NCBI RefSeq assembly: GCF_019308285.1
Contig: NZ_WWEM01000010.1
Location: 62,001 to 126,000, forward strand
DNA: 64,000 bases
Source of the DNA: Flavobacterium quisquiliarum
Lineage (GTDB): Bacteria; Bacteroidota; Bacteroidia; Flavobacteriales; Flavobacteriaceae
Reading direction: 5' to 3'
Made by a program: the position numbers and the translations under genes. This document shows, piece after piece, positions 1 to 8,262 of this stretch (position 1 is its first letter; each line of letters opens with the position of its first letter). The notes under the pieces are model-generated. The model was not told the DNA's origin. It worked only from the letters and a program-made list of their open reading frames with translations, and did not search any database.

Positions 1-51
1 TAATGCGTTAGAATAGGAGAGAAAAAGCAAGGCGAATAAAATTAATCTCAT
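1..51 (-). CDS. Partial secreted protein, signal peptide only
   Basis: The first 17 codons of a leftward gene are visible before the window ends. They start with ATG at 51 and read as a short charged N-terminus, a hydrophobic stretch (LILFALLFL) and SYSNA, a typical Sec signal peptide with a likely cleavage site after Ala16. There is no stop codon in the visible part. The mature protein lies outside the window, so no function can be given. Confidence 0.5.
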   Translation of the reverse strand, partial: MRLILFALLFLSYSNAL

Positions 52-134
52 AAAGTGGTTTTTGAAGTTAATAAGTTTAAGTGTAAACTTAACACTTTAA
101 AACGCAAAAAAATATACTTTATATAAATTTTTAA

Positions 135-674
135 TTATTTAATCAACCCCAATATTCCTTTAAAATTTTCATTTCTAGAATCCTTTACCAATTCATAAAG
201 ACACATTTCGACATTCGTTAAACTAACTCCTTTTTGTTGTATTTTTTGAAAAGCTAAATCAATGCTGTTTTTGGATCGGGAAGAGGTACAATCTGTTACA
301 ATTTCAACTTCAAAATTTTGGGTTAAAAGTCCCACGGCGGTTTGATAAACACATATATGCGCTTCGATACCACAGACTAACCATTGTTTGCGTTTGGTTT
401 GTAAAACGGCATTTTTAAACTCATCGTTTTCAAAAGCATTAAAAGTATATTTTTCTATTGCTTTTTGATTTCCGAGTAATTGCTTTAATTCGGGTATAGT
501 ATTTCCTAATCCGTTTGGATTTTGTTCTAGATAGATTATAGGAAGCGATAAAATTTGACAACCACGGATTAGTTTTTCTAGATTGCTGATCATTTTTTCA
601 CTTTCGTGTACAATACGTGCGAGTTTGCCTTGCACATCAACGATTATTAAACCTGTGTTTTCTTGTGTCAGCAT
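135..674 (-). CDS. Isochorismatase-family cysteine hydrolase
   Basis: A 179-aa cytoplasmic protein of the isochorismatase-like fold. The family triad is recognisable as Asp13 (in LIIVDVQGKL), Lys75 (EKYTF) and Cys108 (GIEAHICVYQT). The cis-peptide-type GIEAH motif before the cysteine is typical of the YcaC-like branch, whose substrates are mostly unknown. Length is normal for the family. It reads leftward and stands alone, with a divergent barrel gene to its right. Members hydrolyse isochorismate, nicotinamide or other small amides; the substrate cannot be read from the sequence. The family call is safe, the reaction is not. Confidence 0.88.
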   Translation of the reverse strand: MLTQENTGLIIVDVQGKLARIVHESEKMISNLEKLIRGCQILSLPIIYLEQNPNGLGNTIPELKQLLGNQKAIEKYTFNAFENDEFKNAVLQTKRKQWLVCGIEAHICVYQTAVGLLTQNFEVEIVTDCTSSRSKNSIDLAFQKIQQKGVSLTNVEMCLYELVKDSRNENFKGILGLIK

Positions 675-870
675 ATATTTTTGTTTAATCAGATTGAGCT
701 CTCTAATTTACTCAAAAAAGACACGTAAAAAGAACTTCTTCTGGTAGAAAACAATTCGATTTTGAATGTTGAAAATATTGATTTTTTGGTTTCACTACAA
801 ATTTTCCTCAACTCATTACAAGATGTAATTTTTACGTTGCATTTTATAAAACAAATAAATTCCAGTATGC

Positions 871-878
871 TAAATTTG
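871..878 (+). promoter_or_regulatory. Bacteroidetes -7 element (TAAATTTG)
   Basis: TAAATTTG matches the TAnnTTTG -7 consensus of Bacteroidetes sigma factors and lies 26 bases before the ATG at 905. No convincing TTTG -33 box was found at the usual distance. The purine stretch AAAAAAAGGAAG sits just before the start codon and could act as a ribosome binding site. Confidence 0.5.
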
Positions 879-904
879 GTCAAAATGTAATAAAAAAAGG
901 AAGT

Positions 905-1627
905 ATGCAGATCAATTCAATTTGGGGAAGCAAAAAGAAAATTTCATTCTGGGATCGATTGTTTAAAAGAAATAAAACAATCGATAAAGAACTTAGTACA
1001 CCAGAAATAATTGGTAAAAACTGTCAAGGGTTGTGGTTAGGGAATGAAAATTTAAAATCGTTTCTTTTTTCGACCGATATGGCTTTAATTGAAAATAATG
1101 ATGCCGATGCAATTTTGGCTGTTTATCCTTTTCCGCCTTCTCCAAAAATCATAAAAACCTTAATTGATTTTTCTGGAAAACCTGTTGTTTGCGGAGTTGG
1201 AGGAGGAAAAACCAAAGGAAAAAAATCTCTCGAAATGGCAATTTATGCTGAAGAAATGGGAGCATCAGGTATAATTGTAAATATTCCGTTTGAGAATAAA
1301 GACATTAAAAAAATTAGACAAAAAGTTTCACTACCTATCATAGCAACTGTAGCGACTTCAGATTTTGACTTCCTAAAAAAGAGAATAGATGCAGGAGTAA
1401 ATGTTTTTCATGTATCCGGCGGTATGCACACGAATAAAATTGTACAAGAAATAAAAGCTAAGTTTCCCAACTTTCCTATAATGGCGACTGGAGGGAAAAG
1501 TTTAACAGATATTGAAGAATCTATTAATTCGGGATCTAAAGCCATTGTACTTTCTCCGCCTTCCAACAAAGATTTATTCAAAAGTATTATGGATAAATAC
1601 AGAAGCAGTTTGAATCCTTTTCAGTAA
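905..1627 (+). CDS. Phosphate-binding (beta/alpha)8-barrel protein, unknown function
   Basis: A 240-aa soluble protein without a signal peptide. From about residue 30 it shows the strand-loop rhythm of a TIM barrel: DADAILAVYPFPP, KPVVCGVGGGKTKGKK, ASGIIVNIPF, LPIIATVATSD, GVNVFHVSGG, FPIMATGGKS and SKAIVLSPP. The late ATGGKS and the following strand resemble the standard phosphate-binding site of barrels such as those handling phosphoribosyl or prenyl-glyceryl phosphates. I do not recognise the exact family, so no reaction is assigned. It is a single-gene unit with its own -7 element and a strong terminator. Confidence 0.75.
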   Translation: MQINSIWGSKKKISFWDRLFKRNKTIDKELSTPEIIGKNCQGLWLGNENLKSFLFSTDMALIENNDADAILAVYPFPPSPKIIKTLIDFSGKPVVCGVGGGKTKGKKSLEMAIYAEEMGASGIIVNIPFENKDIKKIRQKVSLPIIATVATSDFDFLKKRIDAGVNVFHVSGGMHTNKIVQEIKAKFPNFPIMATGGKSLTDIEESINSGSKAIVLSPPSNKDLFKSIMDKYRSSLNPFQ

Positions 1628-1641
1628 TACTTATAAGCAAG

Positions 1642-1667
1642 AAAGGCGGTCTATTTGGACCGCCTTT
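1642..1667. terminator. Intrinsic terminator between convergent genes
   Basis: A perfect 10-bp stem (AAAGGCGGTC with GACCGCCTTT) closes a 6-base loop. It lies between the barrel gene ending at 1627 and the SDR gene ending at 1690, so it can serve both. Confidence 0.85.
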
Positions 1668-1689
1668 ATGATCAGGAAAAAGATGTTAA

Positions 1690-2499
1690 TTATCCATGTG
1701 CTTCTACCGAAACAGCATTCCATTTTTCCCAGCTTTCAAGTCTTTGTTCATAGCTTTGTTTTACAAATGGTAAAGCCACTTTTCCAAGAAGTAATCGTAA
1801 AGGAGGATTTTCGTTTTCTACTAATTTTACAACAATAGGAGCAGTCGCTTCAACTTTGCCAAATATGTTTTCTCTTTCTGCTAATGCTTTTTTAATTTCG
1901 TCATAAGCTGGTATATTTTCACTAGAAATTCCTGTATGCCAAATGTTTGATGCATAACCGTTTGGTTCTAATAAAGTAACATTGATTCCGAATTGTTTTA
2001 CTTCTGATGCCAAGGTTTCACTTAATCCTTCAATCGCAAACTTTGAAGCGCTGTATAGTCCCATTGTAGCTGGTAAAGTCGCTAATCCTAAAATAGAAGA
2101 AACCTGAATAATGTGACCACTTTTTTGCACTCTCATTATTGGAAGAACGGCTTGTGTTAACCATAAAGTTCCAAAGAAATTGGTTTCAAATTGTTCTCGT
2201 GCTTCTTTTTCGCTCGCTTCTTCAACAGCACCTGTAAGTGCGTAACCTGCATTGTTGATTAAAACATCTATGGTTCCAAAATGATTTTTGACTTTTTGAA
2301 CGACCTCTAGTGATTCTTCACGATTGTTAACGTCTAATTTTAAAGGTAAAATCGCATTTCCATATTTTTCTTTAAGGTCGTTTAAAGTGTCTACATTTCG
2401 TGCCGTTGCTGCAACATTATAACCTTTAGCTAAAAAGGCTTCTGTCCAAGTTCTTCCAAATCCTTTTGATGCTCCTGTAATTAAAATTGTTTTTGACAT
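1690..2499 (-). CDS. SDR-family NAD(P)-dependent oxidoreductase
   Basis: A 269-aa classical short-chain dehydrogenase/reductase. The Rossmann motif TGASKGFG is at residues 8-15, NNAG near 86, the catalytic Ser near 133 (QVSS) and YSASK near 148. The acidic/basic pattern after the second strand (TARNVD) suggests NADP(H). The substrate is not predictable. It lies immediately downstream of a TetR regulator in the same direction, and a palindrome matching the regulator's own operator sits 37 bases before its ATG, so it is probably the repressor's target. Confident for family, open for substrate. Confidence 0.92.
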   Translation of the reverse strand: MSKTILITGASKGFGRTWTEAFLAKGYNVAATARNVDTLNDLKEKYGNAILPLKLDVNNREESLEVVQKVKNHFGTIDVLINNAGYALTGAVEEASEKEAREQFETNFFGTLWLTQAVLPIMRVQKSGHIIQVSSILGLATLPATMGLYSASKFAIEGLSETLASEVKQFGINVTLLEPNGYASNIWHTGISSENIPAYDEIKKALAERENIFGKVEATAPIVVKLVENENPPLRLLLGKVALPFVKQSYEQRLESWEKWNAVSVEAHG

Positions 2500-2535
2500 T
2501 GTATTTGTTTTTTAAATTATGAATTATTTTTAAAC

Positions 2536-2551
2536 ATGACCAATCGGTCAT
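2536..2551. promoter_or_regulatory. TetR operator upstream of the SDR gene
   Basis: ATGACC-AATC-GGTCAT is a 16-bp palindrome with 6-bp arms and a 4-bp spacer. It lies between the TetR stop and the SDR start and repeats the core of the palindrome before the TetR gene. Palindromes containing GACC and GGTC arms are typical TetR-family operators. Confidence 0.78.
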
Positions 2552-2568
2552 TTTTATGGTAAAAAAAA

Positions 2569-3156
2569 TTACAGCTTTTTTGCAGCTATATTTTTTTTGA
2601 GTGCTGTTGTTATGGTTTTCATTTTATCGTTGTTGCCGGACATTCTAGCCATTAAATGTCCACCTTCAAGAGAAGCAAAAAGCACAGCTGCAAATTCTGC
2701 TGCATCCCAGTTTGGGTCAAATTCTTTGTCTGCAATACCTTTTTCTATGATGGATGTTAATAATTGCTGACCGCGTTTGATCGTCGCGTTTACTTTTTCT
2801 TTTACAATTGGATTAGTATCGTCAGCTTCAGTCCCAAAATTTAATAATGGACATCCTCCAATAACGGGTGGATTTAATGGATTGCTAAAAAAATCAATGT
2901 AAGCAATAAGCTGTTCTTCGGCAGTTTTTCCCTGTCTGAGTTCTGCCTCAAGTTTAGAACTCAATATTTTCATATTATGATCTACAGCAGCAGAGGCCAG
3001 AACATCTTTATTTTCAAAATGGACATACATACTTCCTTTAGACAATTTGGTTGCCTCCATAATATCGCTCATAGAGGTTGCTGCAATTCCTTTTGTATTA
3101 AAAATGGGAGCGGCTTTTTCTATAATAAATTGTTTGGTTTCTTCCCCTTTTGTCAT
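2569..3156 (-). CDS. TetR/AcrR-family transcriptional repressor
   Basis: A 195-aa regulator. The N-terminal helix-turn-helix is clear (FNTKGIAATSMSDIMEATKLSKGSMYVHF, residues about 20-48, with the usual G-x-Y-x-HF ending). The C-terminal half is a variable ligand domain, here of the type often annotated TetR_C with a GGCPLLNFG motif. I place the start at the ATG at 3156; an upstream in-frame TTG at 3180 would add eight unlikely residues and almost reach the operator. The operator at 3181-3204 sits just upstream, so autorepression is likely. Its ligand is unknown. Confidence 0.93.
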   Translation of the reverse strand: MTKGEETKQFIIEKAAPIFNTKGIAATSMSDIMEATKLSKGSMYVHFENKDVLASAAVDHNMKILSSKLEAELRQGKTAEEQLIAYIDFFSNPLNPPVIGGCPLLNFGTEADDTNPIVKEKVNATIKRGQQLLTSIIEKGIADKEFDPNWDAAEFAAVLFASLEGGHLMARMSGNNDKMKTITTALKKNIAAKKL

Positions 3157-3180
3157 GGTGAATTGTATTTTATGATACAA

Positions 3181-3204
3181 ATATATGACCGATTGGTCAT
3201 ATAT
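3181..3204. promoter_or_regulatory. TetR operator (autoregulatory)
   Basis: A 24-bp palindrome with perfect 10-bp arms, ATATATGACC and GGTCATATAT, around a GATT spacer (AATC on the other strand). It starts 25 bases upstream of the TetR ATG. Its inner 16 bp, read on the minus strand, equal the site at 2536-2551. Confidence 0.85.
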
Positions 3205-3323
3205 GCAATTATTTATTGATTTATTTCATTTAGAATTGTTCGATAAAAGAGCAAACAGCTCAAAAATCCTTTAAAATAAAGAGAATTTAAGCTGTTTAAT
3301 TTTATAATTATTTTTGAAATTTA

Positions 3324-5747
3324 TCAATTCGCACGATTCCTTTCCTCTTCATTTCCAAAATCTCTTTCTTTCGATTTCACATTTTCATTACCAAACTTAT
3401 AGCTTAAAGCAATTCTAAAACCTCTTGAATCTGCGTAATTTTTCATAGTATTTTTAATTCCGTTGGAGTAATAAGAAATTAATGGTTTTTGTGCATTTAG
3501 TAAATCTTCGCCGGTTAGCGTGATTGAAAGATTCTTTTTTAAAGCTAAAAGTTTAACCGAAATGTCCAGAATATTTAAAGTCGAAATATTAAAAACCTGA
3601 TAACGTCCCGGCAGTTGTAAACCGTAGTTCAAACCAAGAAATACTGTTTTTGAATTATTTACCGTAAAATCATTATTACTGTAAATATAACCGTTGTAAC
3701 CATCTACAGACGCAATAAGATTGGTTTTCGATTTTACGTTTTGGTAATTCAGGTTAAAGCCCATAAAACTATTCCACCAGCTGAATTTATTGAAATTATA
3801 ATATGTTGAAAGACCAATTTGATATGTATTGGCATAATTAATTGGTGTACTTTTAGTGATGTTTGTTTCAGGATCGATAATCGCCAGTTCTTGTCCGAAA
3901 TCTGAAACCTGAGAGAAATAGATGTTATTGACCCATTTTTGATTGTGAATGTACGAAAACTCTAAATTATCAATTATTGACGGTTTCAAAAACGGATTTC
4001 CTTCTGAATAATAATATGGACTTGTTCTAATCACAAACGGATTCAAATAATCAAAATCAGGTCTGCGGATTCTTCGGCTGTAGTTTAAAGAATAAGAATT
4101 GTTGTCATTGGCCGTATAAGTCAAATAAGCGGTTGGAAAAAGCTTTACATAATTGTTTTTGTTCGTTTGGTTCAGATTCTCTGAAAAACCTTCTGTTTGT
4201 GTGGCTTCGGCTCTTAAACCAATTTGTGTTTCCCATTTTTCATTTAGCTTTTTGCCTGCTGAAAAGTACAAAGCTTGATTGTATTCTTTATAAGTAAAAA
4301 TGTTAGAGTAAGTTGTATTTAAAACCGGAGTTCCAGTTTCATTATCAAAAACATTCAAATCATTTTTGGTGTTCGTATAAAATCCTTTTCCACCAAAACT
4401 AATGTTGGCGAAAGAATAGGGAAGTGTTATATCAATTTTCGCGGAATAATTCTTCAGTTGATTGACATTCGAATTAATAGCAGAAAAGTAAGTTCCGTCT
4501 ATATTTTCTTTTTCAGCGTTCATTTCATTTCCTGAAAATACTCTGGAATCCTTTTTTTGATAGTTGAAATAATCCAAATCAACAGTTATGTTTTTGCCAT
4601 TGCTGTCCAGATTAAAAGAATTGTTCCAGTTTACGGAATTCATTTGTGGTTTGTTTTGCGATTTTACATCAGATAAAATATAAGAATTGATTTCTCCCGA
4701 AGTATTGTAACGAGTCGTTAATGGATTATTTGCCGATTTTCTGTCATTAAAACTTCCTAAATACTTAATTCCGGTGGTCCATTTTTCAGTTAGTTTGTAA
4801 TCAAAACCCAATCCGATGCTTAATAAATCGGTTTCAGATTTTGTTTTAATGTTCTGCTTCCACAATTCATTCGTATAATAAATTCGGTTATCAGAAGTAG
4901 TTCTAAGCTGGTCTTTTCCTTTATTGACAGAAGCCTGCAAAGAAAGTTTGTTGTAATTGTAAATAAATAATCCGTTTACATTGCCGCTGGCGTAACTTCT
5001 TTGCACGAATGAAGTTCCAAGATTGGCATTCCAAGAATTGGCTTTAGCAGTTTTCAGTTTAATATTAATTAATCCGCTGTTTCCTTCGGCTTCGTATTTT
5101 GCGGGCGGAGTCGTAATCACTTCAATGCTTTTAATATTATCTGCAGGAATTGATTTTAAAAATGCGGTTAAATCTTCCTGCGTCATTTTGTTTAAACGAT
5201 CGTCAATCATCACCAGAACTTCTCCTTTACCAACAATAGAAATGGTTTCGTTTTGCACTCTAACTGTTGGTGTAGATTTTAAAGCATCTAAAGCTGTTCC
5301 TCCGGTTGCAGTAACAGAATTTTCCACATTAAAAACCAGTCTGTCCACTTTTTGTTCTACAAGTTTTTTTCTGGATTTTACCGTTACACCTTCCAGCTGA
5401 ATCTGTTCTTTCACTTCGATTATTCCTAAATCCTGATCTTGATTTACGCTTATTTCTTTATTCCTAAATTCAGTTCCAAATTGTTCTATTATCAATACAT
5501 AATTTCCTTTTTCGGCTTTCAATGCAAAATTGCCTAAACTATCTGTAGAAGCTTGCTGGTATAATTTTTTGTCGGCTTGAAGTAAAGTTGCCGTTGCAAA
5601 TTCCAAAGGTGTTTTATTCTGATTAATAATTTTTCCTTTTATAGAAAATTGTTGAGCAATGCCGTTAATTTGAAATAGAAATAAAACGGTAATAAAAATG
5701 ATTCTGTTTATGGTTTTGAATTTAATTACAGGACAAAACTGTTCCAA
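3324..5747 (-). CDS. Outer membrane beta-barrel receptor with carboxypeptidase-like domain
   Basis: An 807-aa outer membrane protein. After a signal peptide (IIFITVLFLFQINGIAQQ) comes a carboxypeptidase regulatory-like beta-sandwich (about 33-115, SIKGKIINQNKTPLEFATATL), a plug-like domain (about 120-235, with GGTALDALKSTPTV and VLVMIDDR) and a long barrel with many aromatic strand ends finishing FRIALSYKFG. This is the layout of the outer membrane beta-barrel family related to TonB receptors. The only start compatible with the signal peptide is a TTG at 5747. It diverges from a LytTR system, and direct repeats between them suggest control by that system. Substrate unknown. Confidence 0.85.
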   Translation of the reverse strand: MEQFCPVIKFKTINRIIFITVLFLFQINGIAQQFSIKGKIINQNKTPLEFATATLLQADKKLYQQASTDSLGNFALKAEKGNYVLIIEQFGTEFRNKEISVNQDQDLGIIEVKEQIQLEGVTVKSRKKLVEQKVDRLVFNVENSVTATGGTALDALKSTPTVRVQNETISIVGKGEVLVMIDDRLNKMTQEDLTAFLKSIPADNIKSIEVITTPPAKYEAEGNSGLINIKLKTAKANSWNANLGTSFVQRSYASGNVNGLFIYNYNKLSLQASVNKGKDQLRTTSDNRIYYTNELWKQNIKTKSETDLLSIGLGFDYKLTEKWTTGIKYLGSFNDRKSANNPLTTRYNTSGEINSYILSDVKSQNKPQMNSVNWNNSFNLDSNGKNITVDLDYFNYQKKDSRVFSGNEMNAEKENIDGTYFSAINSNVNQLKNYSAKIDITLPYSFANISFGGKGFYTNTKNDLNVFDNETGTPVLNTTYSNIFTYKEYNQALYFSAGKKLNEKWETQIGLRAEATQTEGFSENLNQTNKNNYVKLFPTAYLTYTANDNNSYSLNYSRRIRRPDFDYLNPFVIRTSPYYYSEGNPFLKPSIIDNLEFSYIHNQKWVNNIYFSQVSDFGQELAIIDPETNITKSTPINYANTYQIGLSTYYNFNKFSWWNSFMGFNLNYQNVKSKTNLIASVDGYNGYIYSNNDFTVNNSKTVFLGLNYGLQLPGRYQVFNISTLNILDISVKLLALKKNLSITLTGEDLLNAQKPLISYYSNGIKNTMKNYADSRGFRIALSYKFGNENVKSKERDFGNEEERNRAN

Positions 5748-5770
5748 TTAAAACCGAAATACCACTTTTA

Positions 5771-5812
5771 TCGACAAACCCCGCTGATTAATCTGCAAAC
5801 CCGTAAAAAAGC
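5771..5812. promoter_or_regulatory. Candidate LytTR direct-repeat site, system 1
   Basis: CAAACCCCG at 5775-5783 is repeated as CAAACCCGT at 5796-5804, exactly 21 bp apart, with TC also conserved three bases upstream of each. LytTR regulators bind two 9-bp direct repeats separated by about 12 bp. From the -7 element at 5828-5835 the repeats would lie at roughly -40 and -62, the usual activator position. They also lie upstream of the divergent receptor. Confidence 0.55.
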
Positions 5813-5827
5813 TTTTTACTGAATGTA

Positions 5828-5835
5828 TATCTTTG
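5828..5835 (+). promoter_or_regulatory. -7 element (TATCTTTG) of the kinase-regulator operon
   Basis: TATCTTTG fits TAnnTTTG exactly. Transcription should start near 5841, downstream of the in-frame ATG at 5823, so that ATG cannot be the start; the ATG at 5853 is used instead. Confidence 0.65.
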
Positions 5836-5852
5836 TTTTAAAAATATACCAA

Positions 5853-6875
5853 ATGTATAAAGGCACTATTACCAAAAAGCTCGAATGCTTCATTCATCTT
5901 ATTTATTGGGTTCTAATTTTTTATTTCACTTTCGTGAAAAATCCGATTGGTGCACATTTTTCTACACCCGGTTTATTTCTTTGGACCTATTTTATTGTCT
6001 TTGTTCTGACATTTTATTTTCATTATCTGATTGTAATGAAAAAAGTTTTTAAAGCTTTTAACTGGAAAAGATTATTGATGGGAGTTTTTGTTTCTTATCT
6101 GGTTTTTACTTTTCTCAGATTTCTTTCGGAACAAGTCATAACCAAAGTTTTATTTGATAAAGTAAATTATACCGATATTAATTTTCTGAATTATATGCTC
6201 GATAATATGCAATACAGCAGTATGACAATTATCCTTAGTTCGTTTCTCTGGTTTGTGATTTATTCGATTCGGCTTTTGGAATACAACCAGCTTATTTTGG
6301 AAGAGAATAAAAATACCGAAATCAAATTTTTGAAAGCACAGATTAATCCGCACTTTGTATTTAATACTTTAAATAACATTTACTCCATGGTTTATTTTCA
6401 GTCAGATAAATCCTTGACTGCAATTGATAAACTGAGTCAGATTATGCGTTTTACGACTTATGAATCACAGAAAGAAAAGATCAGACTTTCGGACGAAGTT
6501 GATTATATAAAAGCGTATATTGAACTCGAAGAATTAAGGCATCAGGAAAATGTTGTTGTGGATTTGAAGCTGGAATTGGAAAACGAGTTGGAGGAAATTC
6601 CGCCTTATATTTTATCGCCTTTGGTAGAAAATGCTTTAAAACACGGAGCGGTTTCAAATAATGAACCAATCGAAATTGACCTGAAAGTCTTATCAAGAAA
6701 ACTAACTTTCAAAGTAAAAAACACAATTGGAACACAGAAAAAAGATAGTTTGGGCGGAATAGGCTTGGACAATTTACAAAAGCGTCTGGAGATTCATTAT
6801 CCTGAAAAACACCAACTGAAAATCACAGAAGAAGAAAACCATTTTACAGCCGAACTCGAAATAGATTTAAAATGA
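5853..6875 (+). CDS. LytS/YehU-type sensor histidine kinase
   Basis: A 340-aa membrane sensor kinase. Four hydrophobic segments fill the first 145 residues (HLIYWVLIFYFTF; LFLWTYFIVFVLTFYFHYLIV; LLMGVFVSYLVFTFL; MTIILSSFLWFVIYSI). The His_kinase domain follows, with the phosphoacceptor His167 in QINPHFVFNTLNNI and an ATP-binding part with PLVENALKHG and a GGIGLDNLQKRL motif. There is no recognisable extracellular sensor domain. The start at 5853 follows from the promoter position. It overlaps the response regulator gene by four bases (ATGA), so the two are translationally coupled. Confidence 0.92.
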   Translation: MYKGTITKKLECFIHLIYWVLIFYFTFVKNPIGAHFSTPGLFLWTYFIVFVLTFYFHYLIVMKKVFKAFNWKRLLMGVFVSYLVFTFLRFLSEQVITKVLFDKVNYTDINFLNYMLDNMQYSSMTIILSSFLWFVIYSIRLLEYNQLILEENKNTEIKFLKAQINPHFVFNTLNNIYSMVYFQSDKSLTAIDKLSQIMRFTTYESQKEKIRLSDEVDYIKAYIELEELRHQENVVVDLKLELENELEEIPPYILSPLVENALKHGAVSNNEPIEIDLKVLSRKLTFKVKNTIGTQKKDSLGGIGLDNLQKRLEIHYPEKHQLKITEEENHFTAELEIDLK

Positions 6876-7567
6876 ATAAAAAAATAAACTGCATTATTCT
6901 CGACGACGAACCTTTTGCTGTAAAACTAATTGCCGATTATGCTTCTAAAGTTCCAAGATTGAATGTTTTATATGCAGACAGCGATGTATTTAAAGCAATC
7001 GAAGTTCTGAATACAGAATCGGTAGATTTGATTTTTATTGACATTCAGATGCCACAATTAACGGGAATTGAGTTGATGCAGATGTTCAATCAGAAATACA
7101 ATTTTATTATTACATCGGCTTATCCGCAATATGCTCTGGAAGCTTTTCAGTTTCATGTGATTGATTATTTACTAAAACCAACTACGTTTAACCGATTTTA
7201 TCAAAGTGTAGAAAAGTTCATTCGCTGGCAGGAAACTTTTCAGGTTAATGAAAAACCGGATAATGATTATCTCTTCGTAAAAGCAGACCGAAAACACTAT
7301 AAAATAGCTTTAAACGATATTTTATATATTGAAGGTTTAAGAGATTACATCCGAATTCATACCAACGATGAAAAAATTATGGCATTGGAGAATATGAAAG
7401 ATATTCTGGAAAAACTCCCGAGTCAGTTTATTCGAATTCATCGTTCATATATTATTCCAAAAGACAAAATTAAAGTTATTGATGGAAATCAGATTGTCAT
7501 GAAAAGCGGGAATGCTTTGCCGATTGGTGAGACATACAGGAAGTTGGTTAGTGAGTGGTTGAATTAA
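6872..7567 (+). CDS. LytTR-family response regulator
   Basis: A 231-aa regulator with a receiver domain (about 5-120; acidic pair DDE at 11-13, phosphoacceptor Asp57 in IFIDIQMPQ, Lys in LLKP) and a LytTR DNA-binding domain (about 135-231; DYLFVKADRKHYKIAL, YIEGLRDYIRIH, FIRIHRSYII). It is the partner of the overlapping kinase. LytTR proteins bind direct repeats about 21 bp apart; a matching pair lies upstream of this operon and of the divergent receptor, so both are its likely targets. Confidence 0.94.
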   Translation: MNKKINCIILDDEPFAVKLIADYASKVPRLNVLYADSDVFKAIEVLNTESVDLIFIDIQMPQLTGIELMQMFNQKYNFIITSAYPQYALEAFQFHVIDYLLKPTTFNRFYQSVEKFIRWQETFQVNEKPDNDYLFVKADRKHYKIALNDILYIEGLRDYIRIHTNDEKIMALENMKDILEKLPSQFIRIHRSYIIPKDKIKVIDGNQIVMKSGNALPIGETYRKLVSEWLN

Positions 7568-7578
7568 TAAATAATTAG

Positions 7579-7944
7579 ATGAAAGCAAATAATGAATTAA
7601 TTGAAATCCAAAGAGAAATCTGCGATAAATACGGTTTAAATTTTGAACCTTGTGATCTAAATTTAAAAATTGGAATTTCATTAAATATAATTGAGAATAA
7701 GTACGAAATGCCAATTTACGGATCAAGACTTCGCACTGAAAATGGTACAAACGGATGGTATATTTATGCCGGCGATTATTCTGAAGCTGATGATTTTTTT
7801 AAGCCTTTGCATGCGTCTCACTTAGAGGAAATTTGTCCGTTGCTTTTGCCTTATTTAGGATTAGCACCCGGAAGCAGATTTTTAATTGCAGAAAATGGTA
7901 ATTATGTTGATGTTTGGGAGGATTTGTCGTTGTTGGGAATGTGA
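7579..7944 (+). CDS. Imm33-like domain protein
   Basis: A 121-aa soluble acidic protein without a signal peptide. The central GWYIYAGDYSEADDFFKPLH and the LPYLGLAPGSRFLIAE-xxx-DVWED ending resemble proteins annotated with an Imm33-like immunity domain. It begins 11 bases after the response regulator and may be co-transcribed with it. In polymorphic toxin systems Imm33 proteins neutralise toxins, but no toxin gene is visible nearby, so it may be a stand-alone housekeeping homologue. The family name is given from memory of the motif pattern and is moderate; the function is unproven. Confidence 0.5.
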   Translation: MKANNELIEIQREICDKYGLNFEPCDLNLKIGISLNIIENKYEMPIYGSRLRTENGTNGWYIYAGDYSEADDFFKPLHASHLEEICPLLLPYLGLAPGSRFLIAENGNYVDVWEDLSLLGM

Positions 7945-8001
7945 CCCTTTGTTAATGTGAACGTAAAGTTTTATTAAAAAAAAAAATGAAAACCTGCTTT
8001 T

Positions 8002-8243
8002 GAAATGTATCGTTCCTACGGAACTTCTATCAAGACCGTGTTTCTTTCAACGGATTAATCCCGATAGCTATCGGGAGTTGCTACAATATTTTTCATTCCT
8101 AACGGAATTCTACGAGTAGTTATGTAATTATTTGAAATAATGAAAAAAGAGCCATAGGCTCGAAAAATATTGTAGGGCCGGATTTTAATCCGGTTACATA
8201 AATGTAAATCCCATTTAAAAAAGATCCGTAGGATCGGAACATA
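8002..8243. repeat. REP-like array of short palindromes, nested inverted repeat
   Basis: This gene-free stretch holds at least six small palindromes: GTTCC-TAC-GGAAC (8012-8024), TCCCGATAGCTATCGGGA (8059-8076), ATTCC-TAAC-GGAAT (8095-8108), GAGCC-ATA-GGCTC (8149-8161), CCGGATT-TT-AATCCGG (8178-8193) and GATCC-GTA-GGATC (8223-8235). CTACAATATTTTT at 8081-8093 is inverted exactly at 8163-8175, and the two ends (8010-8024 and 8223-8243) are roughly inverted copies, so the whole element is a nested inverted repeat. It resembles REP/BIME-type or MITE-like intergenic elements. No transposase is adjacent. Confidence 0.75.
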
Positions 8244-8262
8244 TTAAAAAGCGCGTTTTATC

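Noticed and set aside
689..883. A 64-codon minus-strand ORF between the hydrolase and barrel genes
   Set aside because: Atypical composition, no family motif, and it covers the promoter of the barrel gene at 871-878. Probably chance.
3253..3297. AAACAGCT and AGCTGTTT as a terminator for the receptor gene
   Set aside because: Only 8 bp with a 29-base loop; too weak.
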